From NCBI RefSeq assembly GCF_030295405.1, contig NZ_AP027080.1:2852001-2916000 (forward strand): 64,000 nucleotides of DNA. Direction: 5' to 3'. Each line of letters starts with the position of its first letter. Position 1 is the stretch's first letter. Both the position numbers and the translations under genes were made by a program. This DNA comes from Mesoterricola silvestris (GTDB lineage: Bacteria; Acidobacteriota; Holophagae; Holophagales; Holophagaceae). The notes beneath the pieces were generated by a model. That model was not told the origin of the DNA, did no database searches, and saw only the letters and a program-made list of their open reading frames with translations. Of the stretch, positions 55,965 to 64,000 are shown in pieces.

Positions 55965-56768
55965 CTAGAACTTGAAGGTCGAGGCCTTGATGGCCGCGGC
56001 GATTTCGGGGGAGTAGGTGTAGCGGGCGCCCTCCTCGGGCTGGATGGGCTTATGCTCCCGGCCCATGCGCTCGCACACGTCGATGACCAGCTGGCGCACC
56101 GGCTGGCCCGTGAGCACCACGTTCCGCCCGGCCTTGAGGGTGGGGGTGCCGTCCCCGTTGGCCAGGAGGTAGTCGGTGGTGGCGACCTTCACGGTGGCCG
56201 CGGGGTCGATGGGGGTGCCGTCGCTCCAGGTGATGGAGACCACCGGGTGGTCCGGGGTGCCGGTGACGGAGGCCCGGGCCCCCGAGAAGGGCTCGCCGCC
56301 CCGCCTCTGGATGCCTTCCTTGATGATCTGGATCACCTCGGCGCCGGTGTACTCGGCGATCACCAGCTCGTTGTCGAAGGGCAGCACCTCGTAGATGTCC
56401 TGGACCTTCACTTCGCCGGGGTTGATGTTGCGGCGCAGGCCGCCGGTGTTGGTGAAGGCGAAGCGCACGTCGGCCTTGCAGACCCGGGTGGCGCCCTCCC
56501 GCATGACGTCGGCCAGGAAGAAGCCCAGGGGGTTGTCCCCCGCGGCCTTGGCCTTGCCGATGCCCTTGGGGGAGATGCCCAGCACCCGGCCGAAGCTGGC
56601 GTGGATCTTCTCGGCGAGGGGCGCGAGGTACTTGGCCATTTCCGCATCGTCGGCCACGGCCGGCCCCACGGGGTTGGCCACCGCGGCGTCCATGCGGGGC
56701 GCCGGAGTCTGCGCCACCAGGGCGAAGCCCAGGGCCCAGGTTCCAAGAATCATGGGGAGCTTTCTCAC
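55965..56768 (-). CDS. 5'-nucleotidase C-terminal domain protein
   Basis: Secreted protein of 267 residues equal to the nucleoside-binding C-terminal domain of 5'-nucleotidases. A signal peptide (LPMILGTWALGFALVAQ) is followed by the family blocks NPLGFFLADVMRE, FAFTNTGGLRRNINPGEVKV, VQDIYEVLPFDNELV and YLLANGDGTPTL, with the substrate-stacking region in between. Transcribed before the catalytic-domain gene, so the domain order is permuted relative to the fused enzymes. No catalytic metal ligands are present, as expected. Confidence 0.92.
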   Translation of the reverse strand: MRKLPMILGTWALGFALVAQTPAPRMDAAVANPVGPAVADDAEMAKYLAPLAEKIHASFGRVLGISPKGIGKAKAAGDNPLGFFLADVMREGATRVCKADVRFAFTNTGGLRRNINPGEVKVQDIYEVLPFDNELVIAEYTGAEVIQIIKEGIQRRGGEPFSGARASVTGTPDHPVVSITWSDGTPIDPAATVKVATTDYLLANGDGTPTLKAGRNVVLTGQPVRQLVIDVCERMGREHKPIQPEEGARYTYSPEIAAAIKASTFKF

Positions 56769-56850
56769 GTCGTTCCTCTCGCGTCGAATAGGTCGTTGGC
56801 CTACCCGACAGTATGCCAGGACGTACCATCAAACCAAGAGGTATGAACGG

Positions 56851-57990
56851 TTAACGCACCCGCTCCCGGTGCAGGGTGTACCGCTCCAGCCGGCCCGGAT
56901 CCAGGGTCACGCCCGTGCCGGGGCCCGGGGGGATGGCGATGAAGCCGCCGGGACCCAGCACCACCGGCGGGTCGGCGATATCCTCCCGGAAGTACCGGCG
57001 GGTTTCCGAGGTGTCCCCGGGGATGGAGAAATTATCCACCGTCTGGAGGTGGATGTTCACGGCCCGGCCCAGGCCCGTCTCGTCCATGCCCCCGGACCAC
57101 ACCGGGACGCCCCGCTCCTGGCAGTGCCGGGCGATGCGGATGGATTCCAGGAGCCCGCCCACCCTGCCCTGCTTGATGTTGATGACCCGGCAGGCCCCCA
57201 GCCCCAGGGCGGCGGCGGCGTCGTCCAGGCTGTGGATGGATTCGTCCAGGCACAGGGCGGTCTTCAGCTGGGGCTGCAGGAGGGAATGCTGGTAGATGTC
57301 GTGGTAGCCCAGGGGCTGCTCGATCATGGTGAGGCCGAAGGCGTCCAGGCCCTTGAGGTGCCCGGCGTCCTCCAGGGTGTAGTCGCCGTTGGCGTCGGCC
57401 ATGAGGGCGATGTCCGGGAAGCGCTCCCGCACCGCGGCCACCCAGGCCACGTCCTTGCCGCGCATGATCTTCATCTTCACCCGGTGGTAGCCCTGGTCCA
57501 CGGCCTCCTCCACCTTGGCCAGCAGGGCCCCGGTGCTCTCCTGGATGCCGATGCTGATGCCCGAGGGCACAGGCCTGGCTTCGTACCCCAGCAGCTCGTG
57601 GAGGGGGATGCCCCTGCGCCTGGCCATGAGGTCCAGGAGGGCGTTTTCCACCGTGGCCTTGGCCATGGGGTTGCCCCGCACCTTCCGGAACCGGCCCAGG
57701 GCCTCCCCCAGGGTGCGCCCGGGCTCCAGCTCCTTGAGCAGGAAGTCCCGGATGAGGTGCCGGGCGGTTGTGGTGGTCTCGCCGTCATAATAGGGGTCCG
57801 GATCCGCCACGCATTCGCCCCAGCCCACGAAGCCGTCCTGCTCGAGCCGCAGGAGGAGGGCCTCCTTGACCGCCCAGGAGGCGACGCTGGTGCCGAAGGG
57901 CTCCACGAAGGGCACGCTCACGACCACGAAGTCGATGCGGTCAAGGGTTCCCAGGACCTCGTCCTCGGGCGAATGAAAATTTTTGATCAT
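56851..57990 (-). CDS. Enolase-superfamily enzyme, OSBS/N-acylamino acid racemase type
   Basis: Muconate-cycloisomerase-subgroup enzyme, 379 residues, abstracting a proton alpha to a carboxylate. The capping domain is followed by a TIM barrel with the catalytic KxK (Lys172/Lys174 in RVKMKIM). Metal ligands are Asp199 (ADANG), Glu224 (IEQP) and Asp249 (CLDES), and the second-face Lys273 is in INIKQGRVGG. The C-terminal WSGGMDETGLGRA is the pattern of o-succinylbenzoate synthase / N-succinylamino acid racemase. No menaquinone genes are adjacent, so either activity is possible. ATG at 57990 has GAGG upstream. It is divergent from the P-loop gene across 77 bases. Confidence 0.9.
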   Translation of the reverse strand: MIKNFHSPEDEVLGTLDRIDFVVVSVPFVEPFGTSVASWAVKEALLLRLEQDGFVGWGECVADPDPYYDGETTTTARHLIRDFLLKELEPGRTLGEALGRFRKVRGNPMAKATVENALLDLMARRRGIPLHELLGYEARPVPSGISIGIQESTGALLAKVEEAVDQGYHRVKMKIMRGKDVAWVAAVRERFPDIALMADANGDYTLEDAGHLKGLDAFGLTMIEQPLGYHDIYQHSLLQPQLKTALCLDESIHSLDDAAAALGLGACRVINIKQGRVGGLLESIRIARHCQERGVPVWSGGMDETGLGRAVNIHLQTVDNFSIPGDTSETRRYFREDIADPPVVLGPGGFIAIPPGPGTGVTLDPGRLERYTLHRERVR

Positions 57991-58067
57991 GATGCCTCAC
58001 AAGTTTTCACATTCCGCCGGTTGTGGGATGATTGATTCTATACCGCAACATCATGAGGAAGCGACGA

Positions 58068-59057
58068 ATGCACGCGAAGCCACTGGACACCCTGCTCCTT
58101 TTCTCCCTCCCCGCCTCCGGCAAGTCCGAAATGCGCCGGTACCTGGCCAGCCTCACCCCCGAGCAGTGCCGCGACGATTTCGGCATGGGCCCCACGGCCC
58201 AGCTCGACGACTACCCGTACGTTCATCTCATGCACCGCATGGACGATGAGCTCCAGGCCCGGGGCTGCGGCTACCGGTTCTACTACGGCGCCACCCGGCC
58301 CTTCCAGGACGAGTGGACCTGGGCGGCCCTCATCGAGCTGCTCAACGAGGACTACGCCAACCTCCGCAAGGGCGCCCACACCGACACCCCCAGCGCCGCC
58401 CAGCTCCTCTTCGACCGCTTGGACGAGGCGCGGGTGCGCGCCGGCATGCTGCCCGTCCTGGACGAGCTGCCCCACCGCATCCGCAAGTCCATGGCCGAGG
58501 CCCTGGAGGCCGAGTGCCGCGCGGAGCTGGATACCCTGAACCGCCAGAACGCCCTGGGCATCGAAGGCAAGACCATCGTCATCGAGGCGGCCCGGGGCGG
58601 CGCCAACGGCTCCGCCTTCCCCCTCACCCCGCCCCACGGCTACGCCACCGCCTTCCAGCACCTGTCCACGGACATCCTGGACCGCGCCAGCCTCATGTAC
58701 ATCTGGGTGGAGCCCGCCCAGAGCCGCCACAAGAACATCGAACGGGGCAAGCCCGATGGCCAGGGCAGCATCCTGAACCACAGCGTCCCCATGGAAGTGA
58801 TGCTGGGCCAGTACGGCTGCGACGACATGGCCTACCTCCTGGAGCAGAGCGACCGCCCCGGCACCATCCGCGTGGACCGCCTCGTGGCCGAGGGCGACCG
58901 GTACAGCACCCGCACCTGGCACATCCCCGCCTCCCGCTTCGACAACCGGCAGGACCTCACGACCTTCGTGCGCGAACCCCGGGAGAACTGGAAGGCCGCG
59001 GACGTGGCCGCCATCCATGGAGGCCTGAAGGAGACCTTCCGGAACTTCGGCCGATAG
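58068..59057 (+). CDS. Uncharacterised P-loop protein (329 aa)
   Basis: Soluble protein starting MHAKPLDTLLLFSLPASGKS. A strand leads into a Walker-A-like loop at 13-20 (SLPASGKS) that keeps GKS but lacks the usual first glycine, as in some small-molecule kinases. Conserved-looking segments follow: FGMGPTAQLDDYPYVHLM, FQDEWTWAALIELLNEDY, and TIVIEAARGGANGS. YIWVEPAQSRHKNIERGK resembles a lid region with Arg/Lys residues. The ATG at 58068 has AGGAAG 6 bases upstream. A membrane-protein gene starts one base after its stop. I recognise no family function; a phosphotransferase or nucleotide-dependent switch is possible. Confidence 0.75.
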   Translation: MHAKPLDTLLLFSLPASGKSEMRRYLASLTPEQCRDDFGMGPTAQLDDYPYVHLMHRMDDELQARGCGYRFYYGATRPFQDEWTWAALIELLNEDYANLRKGAHTDTPSAAQLLFDRLDEARVRAGMLPVLDELPHRIRKSMAEALEAECRAELDTLNRQNALGIEGKTIVIEAARGGANGSAFPLTPPHGYATAFQHLSTDILDRASLMYIWVEPAQSRHKNIERGKPDGQGSILNHSVPMEVMLGQYGCDDMAYLLEQSDRPGTIRVDRLVAEGDRYSTRTWHIPASRFDNRQDLTTFVREPRENWKAADVAAIHGGLKETFRNFGR

Positions 59058-59058
59058 G

Positions 59059-60156
59059 ATGTTCAAATCAGCCGAAGGAAGCACCGAGAGGCTCCTGCAG
59101 CTCTGCACGGGCTATTTCCTACTGTACGTCGTCACGGGCCTGGTGGTGAAGGCCTTCACCGGGGCGCCCCACACCCCCATGGGCACCCCGCCCATGAACG
59201 ACATCGCGTTCCTGGCCTACAACACCCTGGGCGCCAACCTCACCTGCCTGATCCCCGCCGTGGTCCTGGGCTGGTGGCGCATGAAGTCCATCCGCCCCGC
59301 GCGGATCTGCGGCGTGGAGGTCCCCTCGGAGATCTTCTACATCATCCCCAGCGGCATCTGCACGGCCATCGTCATCCCCACCACGACCCTCATGTACACC
59401 CTGCCCATCTCCGTGATGGTGGCCATGGTGATCATGCGGGCCTCGGTCATCGTCATCGGCCGGGTGGTGGACGGCATCCAGATCGCCCAGGGCATCCTCC
59501 AGAAGCGCATCTACTGGGAGGAGAACGCGGCGGTGGTCTTCGCGGTGCTGGCGGCCTGCATCGAGCTGTTCGGGCCCCACACCGGGGGCTTCGCCTTCCT
59601 GCACAACCAGGCCGCCCTGGTGATCTTCACCAGCTACATCAGCTCCTACGCCATCCGCATCTACATCATGAACTACTACAAGAACACCCGGCCCCGGGGC
59701 GCGCCCCTGGACAACAAGGCGTTCTTCGCGGTGGAGCAGATCGCGGCCTCCGTGGCCATGGTCCTCATCTCCCTGGCGGTGTTCTTCTCGCCCAGGCTCT
59801 TCCCGGCCTGGGGCGGGGTGCGCCAGATCGCGGCCTTCGTGGGCGCCATCCGGACCCCCAGCCCGGGCTGGTTCTGGGCCTCCTTCTCGGGCCTGGCCTT
59901 CGGGCTCGTGGCGTTCTTCTCCGTGTTCATCTTCATGTTCAAGGGGCGCACCGCCACCTTCACGGGCCTGATCAACCGGCTCACCTCGCTGGTGGCGGGC
60001 ACCGCGGCCACCCTCCTGGGGCACTGGCTCTTCGCGAGCCGGCTGCCCAGCCTCCAGAACTGGGTGTCCCTGGGCTTCGTGCTGGTGGCCGTGTTCTTCC
60101 TCTCCCGCGCCGAACGGCGCCGGGCCCAGGAGCTCAAGCTGGCCCGGGAGATCTGA
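59059..60156 (+). CDS. Polytopic inner-membrane protein (about 10 helices), DMT-like
   Basis: 365 residues with roughly ten membrane segments. The last two (VAGTAATLLGHWLFASRLPS, then WVSLGFVLVAVFFLSRAE) read like the end of drug/metabolite-transporter carriers. Conserved polar positions occur within helices (MNDIAFLAYNTLGANLTCL, SYISSYAIRIYIMNYYKN). Helices 4-5 are rich in Ile/Val/Thr (AIVIPTTTLMYTLPIS). It starts one base after the P-loop gene and is presumably co-made. The pairing suggests that the P-loop protein modifies or gates what this carrier moves. Its C-terminal 23 bases are antisense to the next gene. Confidence 0.78.
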   Translation: MFKSAEGSTERLLQLCTGYFLLYVVTGLVVKAFTGAPHTPMGTPPMNDIAFLAYNTLGANLTCLIPAVVLGWWRMKSIRPARICGVEVPSEIFYIIPSGICTAIVIPTTTLMYTLPISVMVAMVIMRASVIVIGRVVDGIQIAQGILQKRIYWEENAAVVFAVLAACIELFGPHTGGFAFLHNQAALVIFTSYISSYAIRIYIMNYYKNTRPRGAPLDNKAFFAVEQIAASVAMVLISLAVFFSPRLFPAWGGVRQIAAFVGAIRTPSPGWFWASFSGLAFGLVAFFSVFIFMFKGRTATFTGLINRLTSLVAGTAATLLGHWLFASRLPSLQNWVSLGFVLVAVFFLSRAERRRAQELKLAREI

Positions 60157-61177
60157 CCACCCGGATCGTGTAGCAGTGATTGGCGTGCGCGACGCCCCCG
60201 TAATCGAACTTGTACCGCTCGTTGCCGCGGGCCAGGTCGAGGACGGGGGTGTCGTTCCGCTCCAGGAGGTGCCGGATGGTCCCCTGGATCAGCAGGCCCC
60301 CGGGGCTGTAGGCCCCGAAGCGCCCCTCCACGGCCAGGAAGGGCAGCGTGATGGACCCGTCCCCGGCCCGGAAGCCCGCGCAGAATCCCGCGACGGCCCC
60401 GTCGATGTGGAGGATGGCGTAGCAGGTGTTGGGCAGGCGGCCCAGGGCCAGGATGGTCGGGTTGAACCACCGGCGGAGGCAGTAGGGGAAGTACTTCCGG
60501 ACCTTGAAATTGACGCCCTTCTGCCGCATCCGGCGCCAGTACAGGTCGAAGAGCCGGAGCTGCGTGGCGAAGGGCATGGGCTGGTCCAGGAAGGTGCGGA
60601 CCTCCCAGCGCCGGCCGTCCGCCTCCAGGCGCCGGGCGGCGGCTCGCAGCTTCTGGCGGTGCCCCTTGGCCAGGCCGCCCAGGTAGCCGTCGAAGTCTAC
60701 CCCCAGGGGGATATGGGCGCAGGGCATCTCCTTGCGCTCCAGCTCCGCCGGGCCGAAGGCCGCCTCCACGAGCCGGTCCATGCGGCTCCCGGCCCGGACG
60801 CGGCTGAAGGTGAAGGCCATGGGGCGTCCCCCCGCGATCGCCTCCAGGGCGAAGCGCAGGGCTCCGGCCGTGGTCGCCTCCCCCGTGATGGCCTCCAGGT
60901 ACCCGGCCTGGGAGAATTCGCCCCACAGGAAGGCCTGCCCCGCCATGGCCCCCCGGCCCACGTGGAGCGGCAGGAGCAGCACCGTGCGGTCCGCGTCGTC
61001 CCGCACCTCGTACACGCGGTTGCGGTAGAGGGGCCGGGTGGAAAGCAGGAAGAAGCGCCCGACGATGCTGCAGTAGTCGAAGCCCTGGAAGGGCGTGTGC
61101 TCCCGGCCGTCGCCGTACAGGGCCCGCCAGGGGCCTTCCGCCGAACGCAAATCGGTGTGCAGGATGAGCCGGGGCAT
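60134..61177 (-). CDS. FemAB/CelD-like GNAT acyltransferase
   Basis: 347-residue protein with two GNAT-fold halves, as in FemAB and BcsL/CelD-type proteins that transfer acyl or aminoacyl groups. The C-terminal half is clearest: KGHRQKLRAAARRLEADG, the core CYAILHIDGAVAGFCAGFRA, then GLLIQGTIRHLLERNDTPVL and GNERYKFDYGG, the family signature for the acyl-donor site. There is no signal peptide. It is convergent with the membrane-protein gene and overlaps it by 23 bases. Substrate is unknown; envelope polysaccharide or lipid modification is the usual context. Confidence 0.8.
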   Translation of the reverse strand: MPRLILHTDLRSAEGPWRALYGDGREHTPFQGFDYCSIVGRFFLLSTRPLYRNRVYEVRDDADRTVLLLPLHVGRGAMAGQAFLWGEFSQAGYLEAITGEATTAGALRFALEAIAGGRPMAFTFSRVRAGSRMDRLVEAAFGPAELERKEMPCAHIPLGVDFDGYLGGLAKGHRQKLRAAARRLEADGRRWEVRTFLDQPMPFATQLRLFDLYWRRMRQKGVNFKVRKYFPYCLRRWFNPTILALGRLPNTCYAILHIDGAVAGFCAGFRAGDGSITLPFLAVEGRFGAYSPGGLLIQGTIRHLLERNDTPVLDLARGNERYKFDYGGVAHANHCYTIRVVRSPGPA

Positions 61178-61426
61178 CGAGGACCTTCGGGGCGGGGTGA
61201 TGGTTGGACGACCCTCACCATAGCATCCGGCCAGCCGTGAGCGAACGAGCGCTTGCTCCCCATCCTAGGCGCGACCCCGTGAGCTCTATCGTCCTGATCC
61301 AACTTGGATCTGACGTTCTTTATCCTGCCTTTTCCCCTGGATCCTGTTTATCCCCGTTGGAGCTTCGCCGGGATTTGTCGCCACCTTCGGGTAAAGGACG
61401 TCGAGTAACCTGCGCTCCGACCCACC

Positions 61427-62770
61427 CTAATGCCCCGCCCCGGAGGGCCGGGCCCTCCAGATGGTGGTCATGATGGCGGCCCCCACGAGGCTGAAGGGGA
61501 TGAGGCACGCGGCCCACACCCAGGCGTTGGCGGGCACGTGGCCCGCGGCCCCCACCCCGTCCCAGCCGTAGGCCTTCAGCACCCAGCCCAGGCCGAAGCC
61601 GGTGAGGCCCGAACCGATGTACTGGATGCCGTCCAGGGCCCCGGCCACGGTGGCCGCGGCCTTGCGGCCCCCGAAGTCCATGGAGGCGGTGCCGCTGAGC
61701 ATGCCGTGCACCCCGAAGATGAACATGGCGGTCAGGCCCAGCAGCACGATGGCCCACACCTGGCCGCCGTGGGTGCCCCGGCCCAGGGCCGCGCCCAGAA
61801 GGCAGATCATGGCCACCTGGGCCAGGTAGAAGATGAAGGCGACGGGGGGCCGCCGGCTCTGGAAAAGCCGGTCGCTCATCCAGCCGCAGAGCAGCCCGCC
61901 GAAGATTCCGCCCAGCATGAAGGCCACCCCCGTGGCCCCGAAGAGGGCCGCCCGCTTGGAAAGGTGGTAGACCTCCTCCAGGTATTCGGTGAAGTAGAGC
62001 ATGACGCCCTGGCGCACGAACCCCGTGCAGAACTCCGCGAAGATGAGGGCGATGATCACGGGGTTGCCGATGACCTTGGAAAGCAGTTCCCTGAGGGGCA
62101 GCGGCTGGTCCTCGGCCAGGTGCGCGTTGCTGCCGTCGCCCGTGTCGAAGTCCTGGAGGCCCGCGTGGCTGGGCCGGTTGCGCACCAGCAGGTAGTCCAC
62201 CAGCACCATGACGGCCATGGCCACCACCGGCGCGAACCAGATGATGGTCCAGCTCTTGAAGCTGGCCAGGAGCCAAGCGCCCACGGAGGTGGCCAGGAAG
62301 TAGCCGGAGCTGATCATGACCCCGAAGATCCCCCCGAAAACCCCCCGCTCCCGCACATGGAACCAGGTGCTGTTCACCTTCACCACGCTCAGGGCGCCGA
62401 AGCTCTGGAAGTACATGTTGACGCTCCAGAGCAGGCTCATGGACACCAGCAGCTTCGTGGTGAACCCGTTTAGGAACATCAATCCCACCAGGAGGTTGGT
62501 CAGGGCCGCCCCCAGGGAGCCCACGAGGATCGCCCGGCGCCCGCCGATGCGGTCGGCCAATGGGCCATTGATGGCCACCGCCAGGCCGTAGGTCCAGAAG
62601 CCGGCCGTGGCGATGATCCCCATCTGCCACTTGTCCAGGTGGTACCAGGCCCCGATGTCGCTCTTGACGACATTGAAGTTATAGCGGCCCATGTACATGG
62701 TCGCGTAGGTGAGGCCAAGGGGGAACCAGTTCAGGAAACGCCTGAACCGGAACGCATTCGTATGTTCCAT
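61427..62770 (-). CDS. Organophosphate:phosphate antiporter family MFS transporter (GlpT/UhpT-like)
   Basis: Inner-membrane major-facilitator protein, 447 residues, 12 helices, of the organophosphate antiporter family that exchanges glycerol-3-phosphate, hexose phosphates or phosphoglycerates for phosphate. Family marks are YMGRYNFNVVKSDIG in helix 1, the loop GPLADRIGGRRAI, and the C-terminal half TASMDFGGRKAAATVAGALD with GIQYIGSGL. The exact phosphate ester cannot be told. ATG at 62770; upstream is 106 bases before the next gene's stop. It fits the window's other organophosphate-handling genes. Confidence 0.88.
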   Translation of the reverse strand: MEHTNAFRFRRFLNWFPLGLTYATMYMGRYNFNVVKSDIGAWYHLDKWQMGIIATAGFWTYGLAVAINGPLADRIGGRRAILVGSLGAALTNLLVGLMFLNGFTTKLLVSMSLLWSVNMYFQSFGALSVVKVNSTWFHVRERGVFGGIFGVMISSGYFLATSVGAWLLASFKSWTIIWFAPVVAMAVMVLVDYLLVRNRPSHAGLQDFDTGDGSNAHLAEDQPLPLRELLSKVIGNPVIIALIFAEFCTGFVRQGVMLYFTEYLEEVYHLSKRAALFGATGVAFMLGGIFGGLLCGWMSDRLFQSRRPPVAFIFYLAQVAMICLLGAALGRGTHGGQVWAIVLLGLTAMFIFGVHGMLSGTASMDFGGRKAAATVAGALDGIQYIGSGLTGFGLGWVLKAYGWDGVGAAGHVPANAWVWAACLIPFSLVGAAIMTTIWRARPSGAGH

Positions 62771-62876
62771 GCCATGCTCCGACCCCTTCAGCTTAGACGA
62801 TGCAGGTGTCGGGAATGTAGCCGTAATGTAACGGGAAGGTTACGGGGGCCCCGGATCCGGGCCGGGGCGGCGGGCC

Positions 62877-64000
62877 CTACCTCCTGAAAATAAGGCCATT
62901 CAACCGCCGCAGCTTCCCCTGGAAACGCCAGAGGGAAGCCCGGTCGGCCACCTGGATGAAACCCGTGGCCCCGGAGGGAAACGGGCAGGCTTCCTGGAGC
63001 TGTCGCTGGAAGGCCAGACGCTTGCGGCCCAGGGGATCCCACCAGGCCCCCCGCCAGCGAACCACCAACAGGAGCACCGGACGATCCGGGTGGAAGTTCA
63101 GCTTCTTGCGCACCAGGTGGGCTTCGGCGACCCGGTCCTCCCCCAGGCACATCCGTTGGATCTCCTGGAGGACCGCCGGGTTGCAGTGGTGGGATTCCAG
63201 GGCGTCCAGCAACGAAACGCCCCTGCGCTCGCCCTGGACCTTCTCCACCAGGGCCGCGGCCCGCCGGGCCCGGTCCCATTCCTTGTGGGCGTTCAGGACA
63301 TCGCCCCGGGCCCCCAGGTGGTGGGCCAGCAGTTCATGGCAGGCCGGCGCCAGGGCCGGGTCCCGGTGGATCAGTTCCCGCGCCTGGAAGACCGCGGCGC
63401 TGTCCCGGCCGCGGTCCAGGCACCGGCGCACGGCCAGGAAGCAGGCCTCCACGCAGTCCGGGTTGGCCGAGCGGTACATGCCCAGCAGGGCGTCGAACCG
63501 GGACCAGGGGGCATGGTCATAGGCGAGCTTCAGGTAGTCCAGGGCGCCGGGATGGTCGGGGAAGGTGCCCTCCATGGGCCCGGTGAGGTCCTGGTACCGG
63601 GTGGCTTCCACCAGGCGCCCCAGGGCCGCCGCCGCCGCGCTGCTCTGAAGGCGGGCCCTCCACTGGCCCTCCACCTCCCGGGCCACCTCCGTGTCCTCCA
63701 GGAGGCGACCGTAGGCATGGGCGGAGGGGGGCAAGGGCACCCGGGGCTCGGCCTCCAGGCACTCCAGGCGCAGGCGCAGGAGCGGCGGCGCCTCCTTCAG
63801 GAGCCCGTCCAGGGCGAGTTCCAGGATGCCTTCCGCGCCCTCCGGGGTCTCCGCGAGGGCCGCCCCCAGGCGGCGGTGGAGGTCCTCGGGGAGGGGAAGG
63901 CCGGAATCCAGGCAGGCGTCCCACGGGTGGAAGACCCGGCGGACCACCAGGGGCTGCAGGATGGCCAGGCGGCACAGGGCCCGCACCAGGGTGGGCACGC
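62877..64000 (-). CDS. Helical-repeat protein of unknown function (5' end outside window)
   Basis: At least 373 residues, all helical, with TPR-like pacing: GALDYLKLAYDHAPWSRFDA, CVEACFLAVRRCLDRGRDSAA, and ALAPACHELLAHHLGARGDV. The C-terminal 80 residues are distinct and basic (RKKLNFHPDRPVLLLVVRWR, ending RRLNGLIFRR). A GTG at 63998 is in frame but the sequence before PTLVRAL is cut off, so the real start is probably beyond the edge. No signal peptide is visible and no function was recognised. Confidence 0.65.
   Translation of the reverse strand, partial: VPTLVRALCRLAILQPLVVRRVFHPWDACLDSGLPLPEDLHRRLGAALAETPEGAEGILELALDGLLKEAPPLLRLRLECLEAEPRVPLPPSAHAYGRLLEDTEVAREVEGQWRARLQSSAAAAALGRLVEATRYQDLTGPMEGTFPDHPGALDYLKLAYDHAPWSRFDALLGMYRSANPDCVEACFLAVRRCLDRGRDSAAVFQARELIHRDPALAPACHELLAHHLGARGDVLNAHKEWDRARRAAALVEKVQGERRGVSLLDALESHHCNPAVLQEIQRMCLGEDRVAEAHLVRKKLNFHPDRPVLLLVVRWRGAWWDPLGRKRLAFQRQLQEACPFPSGATGFIQVADRASLWRFQGKLRRLNGLIFRR

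Noticed and set aside
61277-61370. Third copy of repeat family A upstream of the acyltransferase gene
   Set aside because: Only a short ATCCTGTTTATCCCCGTT-like stretch is shared. The palindrome and core are absent, so chance similarity cannot be excluded.

Overview
The window is a very GC-rich (about 70% by eye, not computed), densely packed bacterial chromosome segment with some 55 genes. There is no rRNA, no recognised tRNA, no CRISPR array and no intact insertion sequence. Three features point to an acidobacterium of the Holophagae type (Geothrix/Holophaga relatives): a TonB-dependent receptor with an N-terminal carboxypeptidase-like domain, a two-component propeller sensor kinase, and the mix of respiratory and small-acid metabolism genes. 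The placement is inferred from gene content, not from a marker gene.

Layout. 1-10 kb: end of serine dehydratase, an acetyltransferase behind a 12-codon leader ORF, a class A penicillin-binding protein, an LDH-like malate dehydrogenase, a three-gene operon of unknown function, then map-ispE and an ABC exporter. 10-14 kb: NlpC/P60 lipoprotein, secreted cyclophilin, an AbrB/PIN toxin-antitoxin pair, and a phosphofructokinase with PPi-type active-site residues. 14.2-21.9 kb: an eight-gene organic-acid oxidation operon (CoA-transferase, two acyl-CoA dehydrogenases, EtfBA, FixC, FixX, MaoC hydratase). 22.5-30.5 kb: LysR regulator, Fe-S/Zn cluster protein, single-domain response regulator, quinol nitric oxide reductase and an xdhABC molybdoenzyme operon. 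31-36 kb: propeller histidine kinase and a short-chain fatty acyl-CoA type regulator divergent from the glyoxylate-shunt operon aceB-aceA (36.5-39.4 kb). 39.4-48 kb: hybrid histidine kinase divergent from an operon of periplasmic binding protein, SNF2 helicase and DUF4032 protein. 48-56.8 kb: secreted lectin-like protein, then a nucleotide/phosphate-scavenging neighbourhood (HAD 5'-nucleotidase, secreted alkaline-phosphatase-family enzyme, TonB receptor, split periplasmic 5'-nucleotidase). 56.8-64 kb: enolase-superfamily enzyme, an uncharacterised P-loop/membrane-protein pair, a FemAB/CelD-like acyltransferase, an organophosphate antiporter and an edge-truncated helical-repeat protein.

How the parts fit. 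Short organic acids are activated by CoA transfer and oxidised by the dehydrogenases. Electrons pass through ETF and FixCX to quinone. Acetyl-CoA is assimilated through the glyoxylate shunt under a dedicated fatty acyl-CoA regulator, and the malate dehydrogenase and PPi-type phosphofructokinase supply central carbon flow. The quinol NO reductase uses the same quinol pool.

The most unusual non-coding content is three families of dispersed intergenic repeats, each built round an inverted repeat. Family A is near 10.2 and 22.3 kb. Family B is near 22.1 and 34.6 kb. Family C is near 1.0, 30.7 and 31.1 kb, the last two forming a long inverted pair. The two family B copies share an embedded reading frame that stays in register. 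The least explained protein-coding units are the 4.2-6.4 kb operon, the binding protein/SNF2/DUF4032 operon and the 58-60 kb P-loop/membrane pair.
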